From Sphingomonadales bacterium (GTDB taxonomy: Bacteria > Pseudomonadota > Alphaproteobacteria > Sphingomonadales > Sphingomonadaceae): a stretch of 64,000 nucleotides of DNA. Position numbers and translations under genes: made by a program. Below the pieces are notes generated by a model, which saw only the letters and a list, made by a program, of their open reading frames with translations, searched no databases and was not told the DNA's origin. The stretch lies in assembly GCA_016720115.1 (NCBI GenBank), contig JADJXT010000001.1:1612001-1676000 (forward strand), read 5' to 3'. Each line of letters begins with the position of its first letter. Within the stretch, counting starts at the first letter, position 1. This document shows positions 34,290 through 42,436 of the stretch, one piece after another.

Positions 34290-35075
34290 ATGTTTCTCAA
34301 AGGCAAAACCGCACTGATTACCGGCTCCACCTCTGGCATCGGGCTTGGTTATGCGCGGGCATTGGCTGCGGAAGGCGCGAATATTATGATCAACGGCTTT
34401 GGCGATGCTACGGAAATCCAAGGCTATGTCGAAGACCTGATCCGGATCAGCAATGCAGGTGCGCTCTACTCACCCGCCGACATGACGAAGCCTGAAGAAA
34501 TTCGCGCCATGGTTGCCGATTGCACCGCAAAACTGGGCTCCCCCGATATCCTGATCAACAATGCAGGTATCCAGCATGTTTCGCCGGTCGACACTTTCCC
34601 GGAGGATAAATGGGACGCGATCATAGCGATCATTCTGACCTCGGCCTTTCATACGACCAAAGCGGTTGTGCCTGCCATGAAAGAAAAGGGCTGGGGGCGC
34701 ATCATCAATACAGGGTCGATGCACAGTCTGGTCGCATCGCCGTTCAAGAGCGCGTACAATGCGGCGAAGCACGGTATTGCAGGTTTCACCAAGACCATTG
34801 CGCTTGAAACCGCGCGTGACGGCATAACGGTCAACAATATTTGCCCGGGTTATGTCTGGACTTCGCTGGTCGAAAACCAGATTCCCGATACGATGAAGGC
34901 GCGCGGTTTGACGCGCGATCAAGTGATCAACGATGTTCTTCTGGCGGCGCAACCGCAGAAGCAGTTTGTCCAAGTCGAACAGCTCGCCTCGCTGGCTGTC
35001 TATCTGTGCAGCGATGCTGCTGGCGCCATCACCGGTGCCAATCTGTCGATGGACGGCGGCTGGACCGCGCAATAA
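34290..35075 (+). CDS. 3-hydroxybutyrate dehydrogenase
   Basis: This 261-residue SDR resembles BdhA, which interconverts 3-hydroxybutyrate and acetoacetate with NAD+. It has TGSTSGIGLGYARALA near residue 8, NNAGIQHVSP (a hallmark of this subfamily), the catalytic serine and tyrosine in SMHSLVASPFKSAYNAAKHG and NICPGYVWTSLVE. The C-terminus ends NLSMDGGWTAQ. The start ATG at 34290 has AAGGA upstream; an in-frame extension of 23 residues lacks family similarity. No PHB synthase gene is in the window. Confidence 0.9.
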   Translation: MFLKGKTALITGSTSGIGLGYARALAAEGANIMINGFGDATEIQGYVEDLIRISNAGALYSPADMTKPEEIRAMVADCTAKLGSPDILINNAGIQHVSPVDTFPEDKWDAIIAIILTSAFHTTKAVVPAMKEKGWGRIINTGSMHSLVASPFKSAYNAAKHGIAGFTKTIALETARDGITVNNICPGYVWTSLVENQIPDTMKARGLTRDQVINDVLLAAQPQKQFVQVEQLASLAVYLCSDAAGAITGANLSMDGGWTAQ

Positions 35076-35176
35076 TGCATTTTGCTGCGCAGGCCGATTT
35101 GTTTGCGATGATGCGGTCGGGCAATCGATTCAGTCGATAAGAGTGCAAGGAAAAAGTCGATGGCATTGTCACTGGG

Positions 35177-35191
35177 TTGAGATAGTCTCAA
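35177..35191. promoter_or_regulatory. Palindrome upstream of katG (candidate operator)
   Basis: A perfect palindrome with 6-base arms TTGAGA and TCTCAA around TAG lies 58 bases before the katG start. It has the size and T-N11-A symmetry of a LysR-type regulator site. An ATAG-N7-CTAG match (35182-35196) overlaps it and resembles half of an OxyR site, but the rest of the OxyR consensus is poor. Regulator identity is inference. Confidence 0.4.
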
Positions 35192-35248
35192 TCTAGAGTG
35201 CTTTCCCAAGCACCAGAATCCGAACATTTGGACAGGAGAGGAAAAGCC

Positions 35249-37438
35249 ATGAACGACCCAACTCCCATTAACGCTGGTGGCGGTTGCCCGGTGCACAAGG
35301 ATGCCGCGCGCTCGCTGCTGGGCCGCACCAACAAGGATTGGTGGCCTGACGCTCTGCCCGTGGATATCCTGCATCAGGGCGGTGTTTCACCCGATCCGAT
35401 GGGGCCGGACTTTGACTATGTCAAAGCCTTCAAGGGGATAGACTATCAGGCGCTCAAGGCCGATCTGACCGCGTTGATGACCGACAGTAAGTCCTGGTGG
35501 CCGGCCGACTATGGGCATTATGGCCCGTTCTTCATTCGCATGGCTTGGCATGCTGCGGGAACCTACCGCACGGCGGATGGCCGCGGTGGTGCCAATAGCG
35601 GTCAGCAACGCTTTGCTCCGCTCAACTCCTGGCCCGACAACGGCAATCTTGATAAGGCGCGCCGTCTGCTGTGGCCGATCAAGCAGAAATATGGCCAGCA
35701 GATCAGCTGGGCAGACTTGTTCATTCTTGCTGGCAATGTCGCGATTGAATCGATGGGCGGCCCGGTCTTCGGCTTTGGCGGAGGCCGCGCAGATGTCTAC
35801 GAGCCAGAGCGCGATATTTATTGGGGCGAAGAAGACCTTTGGGTCAATCAGGGCGCAGAAACGCGCATCCAGCCTGAAAAGCAGATCGACCTCGAAAACC
35901 CGCTTTCTGCTATCCAGATGGGCCTGATTTACGTCAATCCCGAAGGCCCGGGCAGCAATCCGGATCCGCTCCTGTCGGCCCGCGACATGCGGGTTACTTT
36001 CGCCCGTATGGCAATGAACGACGAAGAAACCGTTGCGCTGACCGCAGGCGGACATGCTTTTGGCAAAGCGCATGGTGCGAAACCGTCGGATACGTTCGGA
36101 GAAAGCCCGGAATCGGAAGCAATTCATCAGTTGGGCTTTGGCTGGCTGACCGATGTTGACGAAATCGCCAAGGGCAACATCACGACTTCGGGCCTCGAAG
36201 GGGCCTGGTCGAACAACCCGACCCAATGGACCGGCGATTATTTCCGTCTGCTGTTCAAATATGATTATGAATTGACCCACAGTCCTGCAGGCGCGCAGCA
36301 GTGGACTCCGGTCAACCCTGCCCCTGAGGACATGGCTCCCGACGCACGCGACCCCTCAAAGCGCGTTCCGACCATGATGACGACGGCAGACATGGCGCTG
36401 AAAATGGATCCCGAATATCGCAAGATATCGGAGCGTTTCCGTGACGATCAGGCCGCACTTGACGATGCGTTCGCCCGCGCCTGGTTCAAGCTTTGCCACC
36501 GCGATATGGGGCCCAAGTCCCGCTATCATGGGCCGGAAGTTCCAAAGGAGGATTTGATCTGGCAGGATCCCATCCCCGCCGGTTCAAAACCTGCGGAAAC
36601 CGACATATCGGCCTTCAAGACGAAAATACTTTCGAGTGGTATTTCGACCAGCGATCTCATCAAGGCCGCCTGGGCTTCTGCATCCACCTATCGCAAGAGC
36701 GATCATCGCGGTGGTGCCAATGGTGCCCGCGTGCGGCTTGCGCCGCAAAAGGACTGGGCAGTCAACGAACCAGCTAAGCTGTCAGCAACACTGGCGAAAA
36801 TCGACAACCTGCGTGGTTCGCTGTCGATGGCCGATGCCATCGTTCTTGCGGGCAGCGCGGCTGTCGAAAAGGCAGCGAAAGATGCAGGCTATGATGTGGC
36901 TGTACCGTTCACCGGTGGTCGCGGCGATGCGACACAGGAATGGACCGATGCAGAAAGCTTCGACGTGCTGGAGCCGCGGGCAGATGGTTTCCGCAACTAT
37001 CTCTCGAACAAATTCTCGGTGAAGACCGAGGAGTTGCTGATCGATCGCGCCTCATTGCTCGGGCTGTCGGCTCCGGAAATGACTGCACTTGTCGGCGGGC
37101 TGCGTGTGCTTGGCGCAAATCATGCTGATCGCCCGCACGGTGTTTTCACCAACCGCGTTGGCCAACTGACAAATGATTTCTTCGTGAACCTGCTTGATAT
37201 GGACACATTCTGGGAAGCCGTTGAGGGCAGCCAGGATGAGGAATATGTCGGCTATACCCGCGGCGGTCGCACCGAACGCTGGCGGGCGACGCGTGCGGAC
37301 CTCGTTTTCGGCTCCAACTCGCAATTGCGCGCTGTTGCGGAAGTTTACGCGGAGAAGGGCAACGAACAGAAATTTGTTGCCGACTTTGTAAAGGCATGGG
37401 TCAAGGTGATGAACGCAGACAGGTTTGACCTCGCCTAA
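35249..37438 (+). CDS. katG: Catalase-peroxidase KatG
   Basis: KatG is a haem enzyme that removes hydrogen peroxide by catalase and peroxidase reactions. The 729-residue protein carries R97, W100 and H101 in RMAWHAAGTYR, Y228 in LIYVNPEG and M254 in FARMAMND, which together form the Trp-Tyr-Met adduct needed for catalase activity, and the proximal haem ligand H269 in TAGGHAFGKAHG. The duplicated C-terminal domain is present. The ATG at 35249 follows AGGAGAGG; an in-frame ATG 51 bases upstream lacks family similarity. A palindrome upstream may be the regulator site, and a terminator follows. Confidence 0.97.
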   Translation: MNDPTPINAGGGCPVHKDAARSLLGRTNKDWWPDALPVDILHQGGVSPDPMGPDFDYVKAFKGIDYQALKADLTALMTDSKSWWPADYGHYGPFFIRMAWHAAGTYRTADGRGGANSGQQRFAPLNSWPDNGNLDKARRLLWPIKQKYGQQISWADLFILAGNVAIESMGGPVFGFGGGRADVYEPERDIYWGEEDLWVNQGAETRIQPEKQIDLENPLSAIQMGLIYVNPEGPGSNPDPLLSARDMRVTFARMAMNDEETVALTAGGHAFGKAHGAKPSDTFGESPESEAIHQLGFGWLTDVDEIAKGNITTSGLEGAWSNNPTQWTGDYFRLLFKYDYELTHSPAGAQQWTPVNPAPEDMAPDARDPSKRVPTMMTTADMALKMDPEYRKISERFRDDQAALDDAFARAWFKLCHRDMGPKSRYHGPEVPKEDLIWQDPIPAGSKPAETDISAFKTKILSSGISTSDLIKAAWASASTYRKSDHRGGANGARVRLAPQKDWAVNEPAKLSATLAKIDNLRGSLSMADAIVLAGSAAVEKAAKDAGYDVAVPFTGGRGDATQEWTDAESFDVLEPRADGFRNYLSNKFSVKTEELLIDRASLLGLSAPEMTALVGGLRVLGANHADRPHGVFTNRVGQLTNDFFVNLLDMDTFWEAVEGSQDEEYVGYTRGGRTERWRATRADLVFGSNSQLRAVAEVYAEKGNEQKFVADFVKAWVKVMNADRFDLA

Positions 37439-37460
37439 ATCACCACCGCATTGAAGAATA

Positions 37461-37492
37461 GGCCGTCACCTGAAAAGGGTGGCGGCCTTTTC
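37461..37492 (+). terminator. Intrinsic terminator after katG
   Basis: Arms GGCCGTCACC (37461-37470) and GGTGGCGGCC (37478-37487) pair with one G-T wobble around a 7-base loop, followed by a run of four or five T. It lies 22 bases after the katG stop. Confidence 0.85.
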
Positions 37493-37510
37493 TGTTGGTG
37501 TACGGCTCGA

Positions 37511-37924
37511 TTACTGAATTGGATGGTTTGTTATCAGCGGGGCGTTGGTCGGCCCGGTTACATATTGGCCGCCCGGTGCAGCGTCCATGGGAACGGGCTG
37601 GTTCGAAAGCGCTCCGGCGGGCAGGTTGGTCTGTTCGGATTGGTTATTCGCTTCACCGGGAGCGCTGGCATCGATCATGGGCTGCCCGAATGCTGCAAGA
37701 TCGTCCGGCGCTTCAAGCTCGCCGTCCTGTGAAGCAAATTCGTCGCTGGGCGTGTCGCTTTCATCGACAGGCTGTTCCGGCGCTGGCTGGATCATTTCAC
37801 TCGGCTGGATTTGCGGTGTGGCCTGTTGAGCAGGAGGCGCGATCTTGTCCCCGTTCGGAATTATCAAGGCGATAAACGCTGCGAATCCCAAGACTGCAAA
37901 AATGCTTTTCTGGATATTATCCAC
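37511..37924 (-). CDS. Hypothetical single-pass protein, proline/glutamine-rich
   Basis: A 137-residue protein with one N-terminal hydrophobic helix (about residues 7-23) and a low-complexity exterior part rich in Pro, Gln, Asp, Glu and Ala, with repeated P-x-Q or Q-P units. It has no recognisable domain. The composition suggests a flexible periplasmic stalk or a diverged TonB/TolA-like linker, but there is no C-terminal domain. The start ATG at 37924 lies 75 bases from the minus-strand terminator of the aceA operon. No function can be assigned. Confidence 0.55.
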   Translation of the reverse strand: MDNIQKSIFAVLGFAAFIALIIPNGDKIAPPAQQATPQIQPSEMIQPAPEQPVDESDTPSDEFASQDGELEAPDDLAAFGQPMIDASAPGEANNQSEQTNLPAGALSNQPVPMDAAPGGQYVTGPTNAPLITNHPIQ

Positions 37925-37999
37925 GTGAACCCCGCGAAAATCGTCAAGCGATCATCTTATCCTGATATTGGTAAAAATTCGGTTAGATCGGCAGGGAAC

Positions 38000-38030
38000 A
38001 AAAAAGGCCGCCGACATCGCTGTCGGCGGC
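38000..38030 (-). terminator. Intrinsic terminator of the aceA operon
   Basis: On the minus strand, perfect 10-base arms GCCGCCGACA and TGTCGGCGGC (38007-38016 and 38021-38030 in window coordinates) enclose a 4-base loop and are followed by TTTTTT (38005-38000). It lies 31 bases downstream of the 53-residue ORF and closes the aceA-small ORF unit. Confidence 0.9.
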
Positions 38031-38061
38031 GCAGTTGCTTTTCCTCCCCAGGAAAACTTGT

Positions 38062-38223
38062 TCAGCCCAGTTTGGCGGCGCTCCCCAGACGGTGGTAGAG
38101 GCGGGCGAATTTCTTCGACTCTTCGCCATCTTCCACCATCGGCAGATATTGGGCCAGCGCTTTGCGGATCAGCTTGAAGTCCTCTGTAGAAAGGACTGCG
38201 CGGGAACGTGCAGGTTCGCTCAT
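38062..38223 (-). CDS. Small 53-residue protein linked to aceA
   Basis: A short ORF of 53 codons plus TGA begins with ATG at 38223, eight bases after a clear AAGGAG ribosome-binding site. The product starts MSEPARSRAVLSTEDF, contains a KLIRKALAQYLPMVEDGEE helix and ends RLYHRLGSAAKLG. It has no signal peptide or membrane segment and is rich in charged residues. It lies 24 bases downstream of isocitrate lyase on the same strand and before the shared terminator, so it is probably co-transcribed. The function is unknown; a role in glyoxylate-shunt control would be speculation. Confidence 0.7.
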   Translation of the reverse strand: MSEPARSRAVLSTEDFKLIRKALAQYLPMVEDGEESKKFARLYHRLGSAAKLG

Positions 38224-38247
38224 AGCTAACTCCTTCATGGCAGATAA

Positions 38248-39849
38248 TCAGGCTGCGTTGGCAAACTGGTTCATGGTGTTGTCCTTGCCGCCTGCCTTGA
38301 GGGCGGCTTCACCGGCGAAATATTCCTTGTGATCATCGCCAATATCGGAGCCCGACATATTCTGGTGCTTGACGCAGGCGATGCCTTGGCGGATTTCCTT
38401 GCGCTGGACGCCGGCGACATAGCCGAGCATGCCCATTTCGCCGAAATAGTCCTTGGCCAGATTGTCGGTGCTGAGCGCCGCAGTGTGATAGGTGGGCAGC
38501 GTGATCAGGTGGTGGAAGATACCTGCGCGTTTGGCTGAATCCCGCTGGAAATTCTGAATGCGGGTGTCGGCCTCTGCGCCCAGTTCGGTTTCGTCATACG
38601 ACGCGCTCATCAGGTTGGCACGGTCATAGGCCGACACATCCTTGCCTTCGGCGGCCCAGGCATCGAACACCTGCTGGCGGAAGTTGAGCGTCCAATTGAA
38701 GCTGGGCGAGTTGTTGTAGGCGAGCTTCGCATTGGGAACGACCTCGCGGATGCGGTCGACCATAGCGGCAATCTGTTCGATATGCGGCTTTTCGGTTTCG
38801 ATCCAGATGAGGTCCGCGCCATTTTGCAGGCTGGTGATGCAGTCAAGCACGCAACGGTCTTCACCGGTTCCGGAGCGGAACTGGAAGAGGTTCGAAGGCA
38901 GGCGCTTCGGCTTCAGCAGCTTGCCGTTGCGGGTGATGACGACGTCGCCATTGCCGATCTGTGCGGCATCGATTTCGTCGCAATCGAGGAAGCTGTTATA
39001 CTGGTCGCCAAGGTCGCCGGGTTCCTTCGAAAAGGCGATCTGCTTGGTGAGGCCTGCGCCGAGCGAGTCGGTGCGCGCAACGATGATGCCATCAGGAACG
39101 CCGAGTTCGAGGAAGGCATAGCGGCAGGCGCGAATTTTCTGCAGGAAATCCTCGTGCGGAACGGTGACCTTGCCGTCCTGGTGGCCGCACTGCTTTTCGT
39201 CGGACACCTGATTCTCGATCTGCAAGGCGCAGGCACCGGCTTCGATCATTTTCTTGGCAAGCAGGTAGGTCGCCTCGGCATTGCCGAAACCTGCGTCGAT
39301 ATCGGCGATGATCGGAACGACATGGGTTTCGAAATTTTCGATCTTGCCGAGCAGTTCGGCTTCAGCAGCGGCATTGCCGGTTTCGCGGGCCTTGTCGAGA
39401 TCGCGGAACAGCAGGTTGAGTTCGCGGCTGTCGGCTTGGCGCAGGAAGGTGTAGAGTTCTTCGATCAGCGCGGGAACGCTGGTCTTTTCGTGCATCGACT
39501 GATCGGGCAGGGGGCCGAATTCGCTGCGCAGCGCGGCGATCATCCAGCCGGAGAGATAGAGGTAGCGCTTCTTGGTGGTGCCGAAATGCTTCTTCACCGA
39601 AATCATCTTCTGCTGCGCGATGAAGCCGTGCCAGCAACCCAAGGACTGGGTGTAGTTGGCGGGATCGGCGTCGTAGGCGGCCATATCGTCGCGCATGATC
39701 TTTGCGGTATGGCGGGCGATGTCGAGACCGGTCTGGAAGCGGTTTTGCAAGCGCATCCGGGCGACGGCTTCGGGGCTGATCGAATCCCATGTGCCATTTT
39801 GCGAACCGATGATTTGGCCCGCTGCTTCGATTTCCTGGCTATAGGTCAT
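38248..39849 (-). CDS. aceA: Isocitrate lyase (long form)
   Basis: Isocitrate lyase cleaves isocitrate to glyoxylate and succinate in the glyoxylate shunt, needed for growth on acetate or fatty acids. The 533-residue protein belongs to the long-form group found in pseudomonads, with the active site K219-Q-C-G-H223 where the shorter E. coli enzyme has KKCGH. Other landmarks are PIIADIDAGFGN and RTDSLGA. It is divergent from the ramB-like regulator and followed by the 53-residue ORF. No malate synthase gene is in the window. Confidence 0.96.
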   Translation of the reverse strand: MTYSQEIEAAGQIIGSQNGTWDSISPEAVARMRLQNRFQTGLDIARHTAKIMRDDMAAYDADPANYTQSLGCWHGFIAQQKMISVKKHFGTTKKRYLYLSGWMIAALRSEFGPLPDQSMHEKTSVPALIEELYTFLRQADSRELNLLFRDLDKARETGNAAAEAELLGKIENFETHVVPIIADIDAGFGNAEATYLLAKKMIEAGACALQIENQVSDEKQCGHQDGKVTVPHEDFLQKIRACRYAFLELGVPDGIIVARTDSLGAGLTKQIAFSKEPGDLGDQYNSFLDCDEIDAAQIGNGDVVITRNGKLLKPKRLPSNLFQFRSGTGEDRCVLDCITSLQNGADLIWIETEKPHIEQIAAMVDRIREVVPNAKLAYNNSPSFNWTLNFRQQVFDAWAAEGKDVSAYDRANLMSASYDETELGAEADTRIQNFQRDSAKRAGIFHHLITLPTYHTAALSTDNLAKDYFGEMGMLGYVAGVQRKEIRQGIACVKHQNMSGSDIGDDHKEYFAGEAALKAGGKDNTMNQFANAA

Positions 39850-39903
39850 TTTGACAAATCCTTGTGGGGAGAAGTTGATACGGAAGATTCCTAGCTATGT
39901 CCG

Positions 39904-39931
39904 GTATCCGGATGGGAGTCGGAATTGTCAA
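39904..39931 (-). promoter_or_regulatory. Possible aceA promoter
   Basis: On the minus strand a TTGACA hexamer (39926-39931 in window coordinates) is followed by a 16-base spacer and GGATAC, or with a 17-base spacer GATACC. The -35 is exact but the -10 is poor. Its position about 60 bases before the aceA start is suitable. A nearby TTGTG...CACAA inverted repeat at about 39936-39954 could be a regulator site. Both are tentative. Confidence 0.3.
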
Positions 39932-40037
39932 AAATGTTGTGTGTGCGTTGCACAAATGACCATGAAGCTTGTAATATTGTAAATAATTTGACATATGCGC
40001 TGTGAACATGTCAGCGACGGGATAGGCCCACCCCCGG

Positions 40038-40059
40038 CCCCTCCCGTAAACGGGAGGGG
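40038..40059 (+). repeat. Perfect hairpin overlapping the ramB-like ribosome-binding site
   Basis: Nine-base arms CCCCTCCCG (40038-40046) and CGGGAGGGG (40051-40059) flank a TAAA loop. The right arm contains most of the GGGAGGGGAGAA purine tract that precedes the TTG start at 40065. Similar CCCCTCCCG palindromes are dispersed in sphingomonad genomes. In mRNA the hairpin would sequester the ribosome-binding site. Confidence 0.75.
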
Positions 40060-40064
40060 AGAAT

Positions 40065-41447
40065 TTGGCAGAGCAGAAACTTTTCGCCGGGGCCGCTGTC
40101 CGCCGCATCCGCCGTTCAAACGGGTTGACGCAAACGGCGATGGCGGAGGTGCTTGCCGTTTCGCCCAGCTATTTGAATCTCATCGAGCGCAACCAGCGCC
40201 CATTGACCGCGGCGATCCTGCTGCGGCTTGCCGAGCGCTTCGATTTCGACGCGCGCAGCCTGACCGGCGCAACCCCCGGTGGCGGGGTGGAGGCGCTGCG
40301 GCGGCGGCTTGCCGACCCGCTCTTCGCCGATCTGAACCTAGACAAATTGCAGCTTGAGGACTGGATCGCCGCTGCCCCCGATGCCGCCGAAGCCTTCGCC
40401 CGCGCCTTCGACAGGCTGTCTGGCGCAGGCTCCGCCCAAGAGGCCGATGCCATCGCCGCCGTTCGCGCCGAAATCGAACGCTGGCGCAACCATTTCGCCG
40501 ATCTCGACGCGCAGGCAGAGGCGCTGGCCGACGAGTTGCGCCTCGCCAACCCCGATCTTTACGGCGCGGTTGCCGAGCGGCTGCGCGTGAAACATCAACT
40601 GAGCATCCGCATCCTGCCCGTCGACGTGCTGCCCGACCGGCTGAAGCGGCTCGATCTGCACGCGCGGCAGCTCCAATTGTCCGAACTGCTCGATCCAGCC
40701 AGCCGCACCTTCGCCGCCGCCGCAGAGCTGGCAAATCTGGAAGCGCGGGGCGAGATTGACGGCCTCGTCAAGGGCGCGGATTTTGCCGAGCGCGCCAGCG
40801 AGCGTTTCTATCGCCGCCACCTGACCAGCTATTTCGCCGCCGCGCTGATGATGCCCTATGCGCGTTTCCTGCGTGCGTGCGAGGGCACGGGATATGATAT
40901 AGAGCTGCTGCAACGCCGCTTTGGTGCGGGCTTCGAACAGGTTGCGCACCGGCTGACCACGCTGCAGCGCGTGGGCGCACGCGGGCTGCCCTTCTTCATG
41001 CTGCGCATCGACCGGGCAGGGCAATCGAGCAAACGCTATGCCGGGGCCAGCGCTTCGCCGCTGGTGGAAAGCGACGCGCGCTGCCCCTTATGGCGGCTAC
41101 ACACCGCATTCGATCGCCCCGGCCATCTGGTGAAGGATATGGTCGAGCTGGAAAGCGGGAGCCGCTGGTTCACCATCGCGCGCACCGTGCAGCCGCAGGC
41201 GGGCAGGGAAGGCAGCATCCGCGCCGAATTTGCCGTGGGGCTGGGGCTCGATGCCAGCCTCGCCGCGCCGCTCGCCGCCGCGCGCGGGATAGATCTGGCT
41301 GCGGGGGAGGCAACCCCCATCGGCCTCGGCTGCCGCGCCTGCACCCGCCCCGATTGCCCCCAACGTAGCGCCCCGCCCGCAGGCCGGGTGCTGGTGTTTA
41401 ACGAGCGCGAGCGGGGGCTGACGCCCTTTGTCTGGGCGGGAGAGTGA
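40065..41447 (+). CDS. RamB-like XRE family regulator of acetate/short-chain fatty acid metabolism
   Basis: This 460-residue regulator has an N-terminal helix-turn-helix (SNGLTQTAMAEVLAVSPSYL, about residues 18-37) followed by the long DUF2083-type domain of the RamB/ScfR family, including ERFYRRHLTSYFAAALMMPY and GAGFEQVAHRLTTLQR. The C-terminal part carries GLGCRACTRPDCPQR, a four-cysteine cluster typical of these proteins. RamB homologues control aceA and other acetate genes, and this gene is divergent from aceA. The start is TTG at 40065, the only in-frame start near the purine-rich site; that site lies within a perfect palindrome. Confidence 0.87.
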   Translation: MAEQKLFAGAAVRRIRRSNGLTQTAMAEVLAVSPSYLNLIERNQRPLTAAILLRLAERFDFDARSLTGATPGGGVEALRRRLADPLFADLNLDKLQLEDWIAAAPDAAEAFARAFDRLSGAGSAQEADAIAAVRAEIERWRNHFADLDAQAEALADELRLANPDLYGAVAERLRVKHQLSIRILPVDVLPDRLKRLDLHARQLQLSELLDPASRTFAAAAELANLEARGEIDGLVKGADFAERASERFYRRHLTSYFAAALMMPYARFLRACEGTGYDIELLQRRFGAGFEQVAHRLTTLQRVGARGLPFFMLRIDRAGQSSKRYAGASASPLVESDARCPLWRLHTAFDRPGHLVKDMVELESGSRWFTIARTVQPQAGREGSIRAEFAVGLGLDASLAAPLAAARGIDLAAGEATPIGLGCRACTRPDCPQRSAPPAGRVLVFNERERGLTPFVWAGE

Positions 41448-41476
41448 GGGCGCCACATCAGGGGACTGTCCCAAGT

Positions 41477-41514
41477 GCAGCGCAGTGGACTGTTCCCGGG
41501 AAGGACAGCGCTGC
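41477..41514. repeat. Inverted repeat between convergent regulator genes
   Basis: Arms GCAGCGC (41477-41483) and GCGCTGC (41508-41514) flank a 24-base spacer that contains TGGACTGTTCCC, itself close to an upstream GGGGACTGTCCC. It lies between the convergent ends of the ramB-like and PhoB-like genes and could act as a bidirectional terminator. It lacks a clear T-tract, so this is tentative. Confidence 0.35.
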
Positions 41515-41521
41515 CTTCCTC

Positions 41522-42199
41522 CTAAAATCCGTCGAACACATAGCCCATGGCGCGCACGGTGCGCAGGCGGTCGGGAACGCCATGGGCTTTCAATGCGCGG
41601 CGAAGGCGGCCGACCCAGACGTCGACGGTGCGGCAATCGATGCCGGCATCATCCTTGGCCAGCAATTCGATCAGGCTGCTCCGCGAATAGACCCTGTCCG
41701 GATTTTCGACAAAATGGGCGAGCAGCCGGAATTCGTTGGGCGCGAGCGAAATGCGCCGGTCGCCATAGCGTACCAGAATGGCGGCGAGGTCGACTTGCAA
41801 GTCCCCCGATTTCAGCCGCACGGTGGGGGGCGATCCACCCCTTGAACGGCGGTAGGCCTGCAACCGCGCGGCCAACCGGTCTGCATCGGCCGGACCGGCA
41901 AGATAATCGTCCGCGCCGCTGCGCAGTGCCCGCTGCTTGCTTTCGCTGTCATCCCCGTCGAGGATCATGGTGATGTGTGCGTAGCGCGTAGCGGGCGTTT
42001 CGCGCAGCCGCCTGCACATTTCGATTCCCGATATGTCGGGCAACAGCCAGTCGACAAAACACCAATACTGCGGCCCTTCTGCCAGCGCGGGCAATTCGGC
42101 CTGGCAGCCTGCAACATCGATATCCTGCACCTGTGCGTGCAGGTGCGGCACGATCGACAGATCGCGCGTTGCAACGATGACAGCTTCTCTGGCGGGCAT
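41522..42199 (-). CDS. PhoB-like winged-helix response regulator with degenerate receiver
   Basis: The 225-residue protein has an N-terminal receiver-like domain (about 1-115) and a C-terminal OmpR/PhoB winged helix (about 125-225) whose CRTVDVWVGRLRRALKAHG recognition region is close to PhoB. A phosphoacceptor-like aspartate, D50 in CFVDWLLPD, is kept. The acidic pair at the start is missing (VIVATRD), the Thr/Ser position is occupied by Asp near residue 81, and the invariant Lys is replaced by Gly in DYLAGP. So normal phosphorylation switching is doubtful. The ATG at 42199 follows AAGAGG. A strong Pho box 48 bases upstream suggests it is PhoB-controlled or autoregulated. Confidence 0.85.
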   Translation of the reverse strand: MPAREAVIVATRDLSIVPHLHAQVQDIDVAGCQAELPALAEGPQYWCFVDWLLPDISGIEMCRRLRETPATRYAHITMILDGDDSESKQRALRSGADDYLAGPADADRLAARLQAYRRSRGGSPPTVRLKSGDLQVDLAAILVRYGDRRISLAPNEFRLLAHFVENPDRVYSRSSLIELLAKDDAGIDCRTVDVWVGRLRRALKAHGVPDRLRTVRAMGYVFDGF

Positions 42200-42247
42200 C
42201 CGGAACCTCTTGATAGCGGGTAAATGCCGCCACCATGCCGGTCGCGC

Positions 42248-42265
42248 ATGACAGAATCGTGACGG
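42248..42265 (-). promoter_or_regulatory. Pho box
   Basis: On the minus strand the sequence CCGTCAC-GATT-CTGTCAT matches the PhoB-binding pattern of two 7-base direct repeats CTGTCAY with 4-base spacing (13 of 14 repeat positions). It lies 48 bases before the PhoB-like gene start and 171 bases before the TonB receptor start. A weaker element reading CCGTCGC-AATC-CCGACAT occurs on the plus strand at 42297-42314. Confidence 0.65.
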
Positions 42266-42436
42266 CGGCGTGTCGCGTAACAAAAGCGTCTTGGAACCGT
42301 CGCAATCCCGACATGGCAGAGTCGCGCAACCGCAACTGACGGCATTTAGGGGGCGGTGCGGAAAGGGGCGGCAGAGCGAATCGCAAGACGCTGCGGCACC
42401 CTGAAAAACGACCATCAAGCCCCAGGGGGATTTATC

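Noticed and set aside
39988..39993. TTGACA in the aceA/ramB-like spacer on the plus strand
   Set aside because: No acceptable -10 lies 16-18 bases downstream, so it is not called as a promoter.
41461..41520. Possible mobile element end with GGGGACTGTCCC and GGACTGTTCCC
   Set aside because: There is no transposase or target-site duplication, and the repeat is imperfect; it is kept only as a weak inverted repeat.
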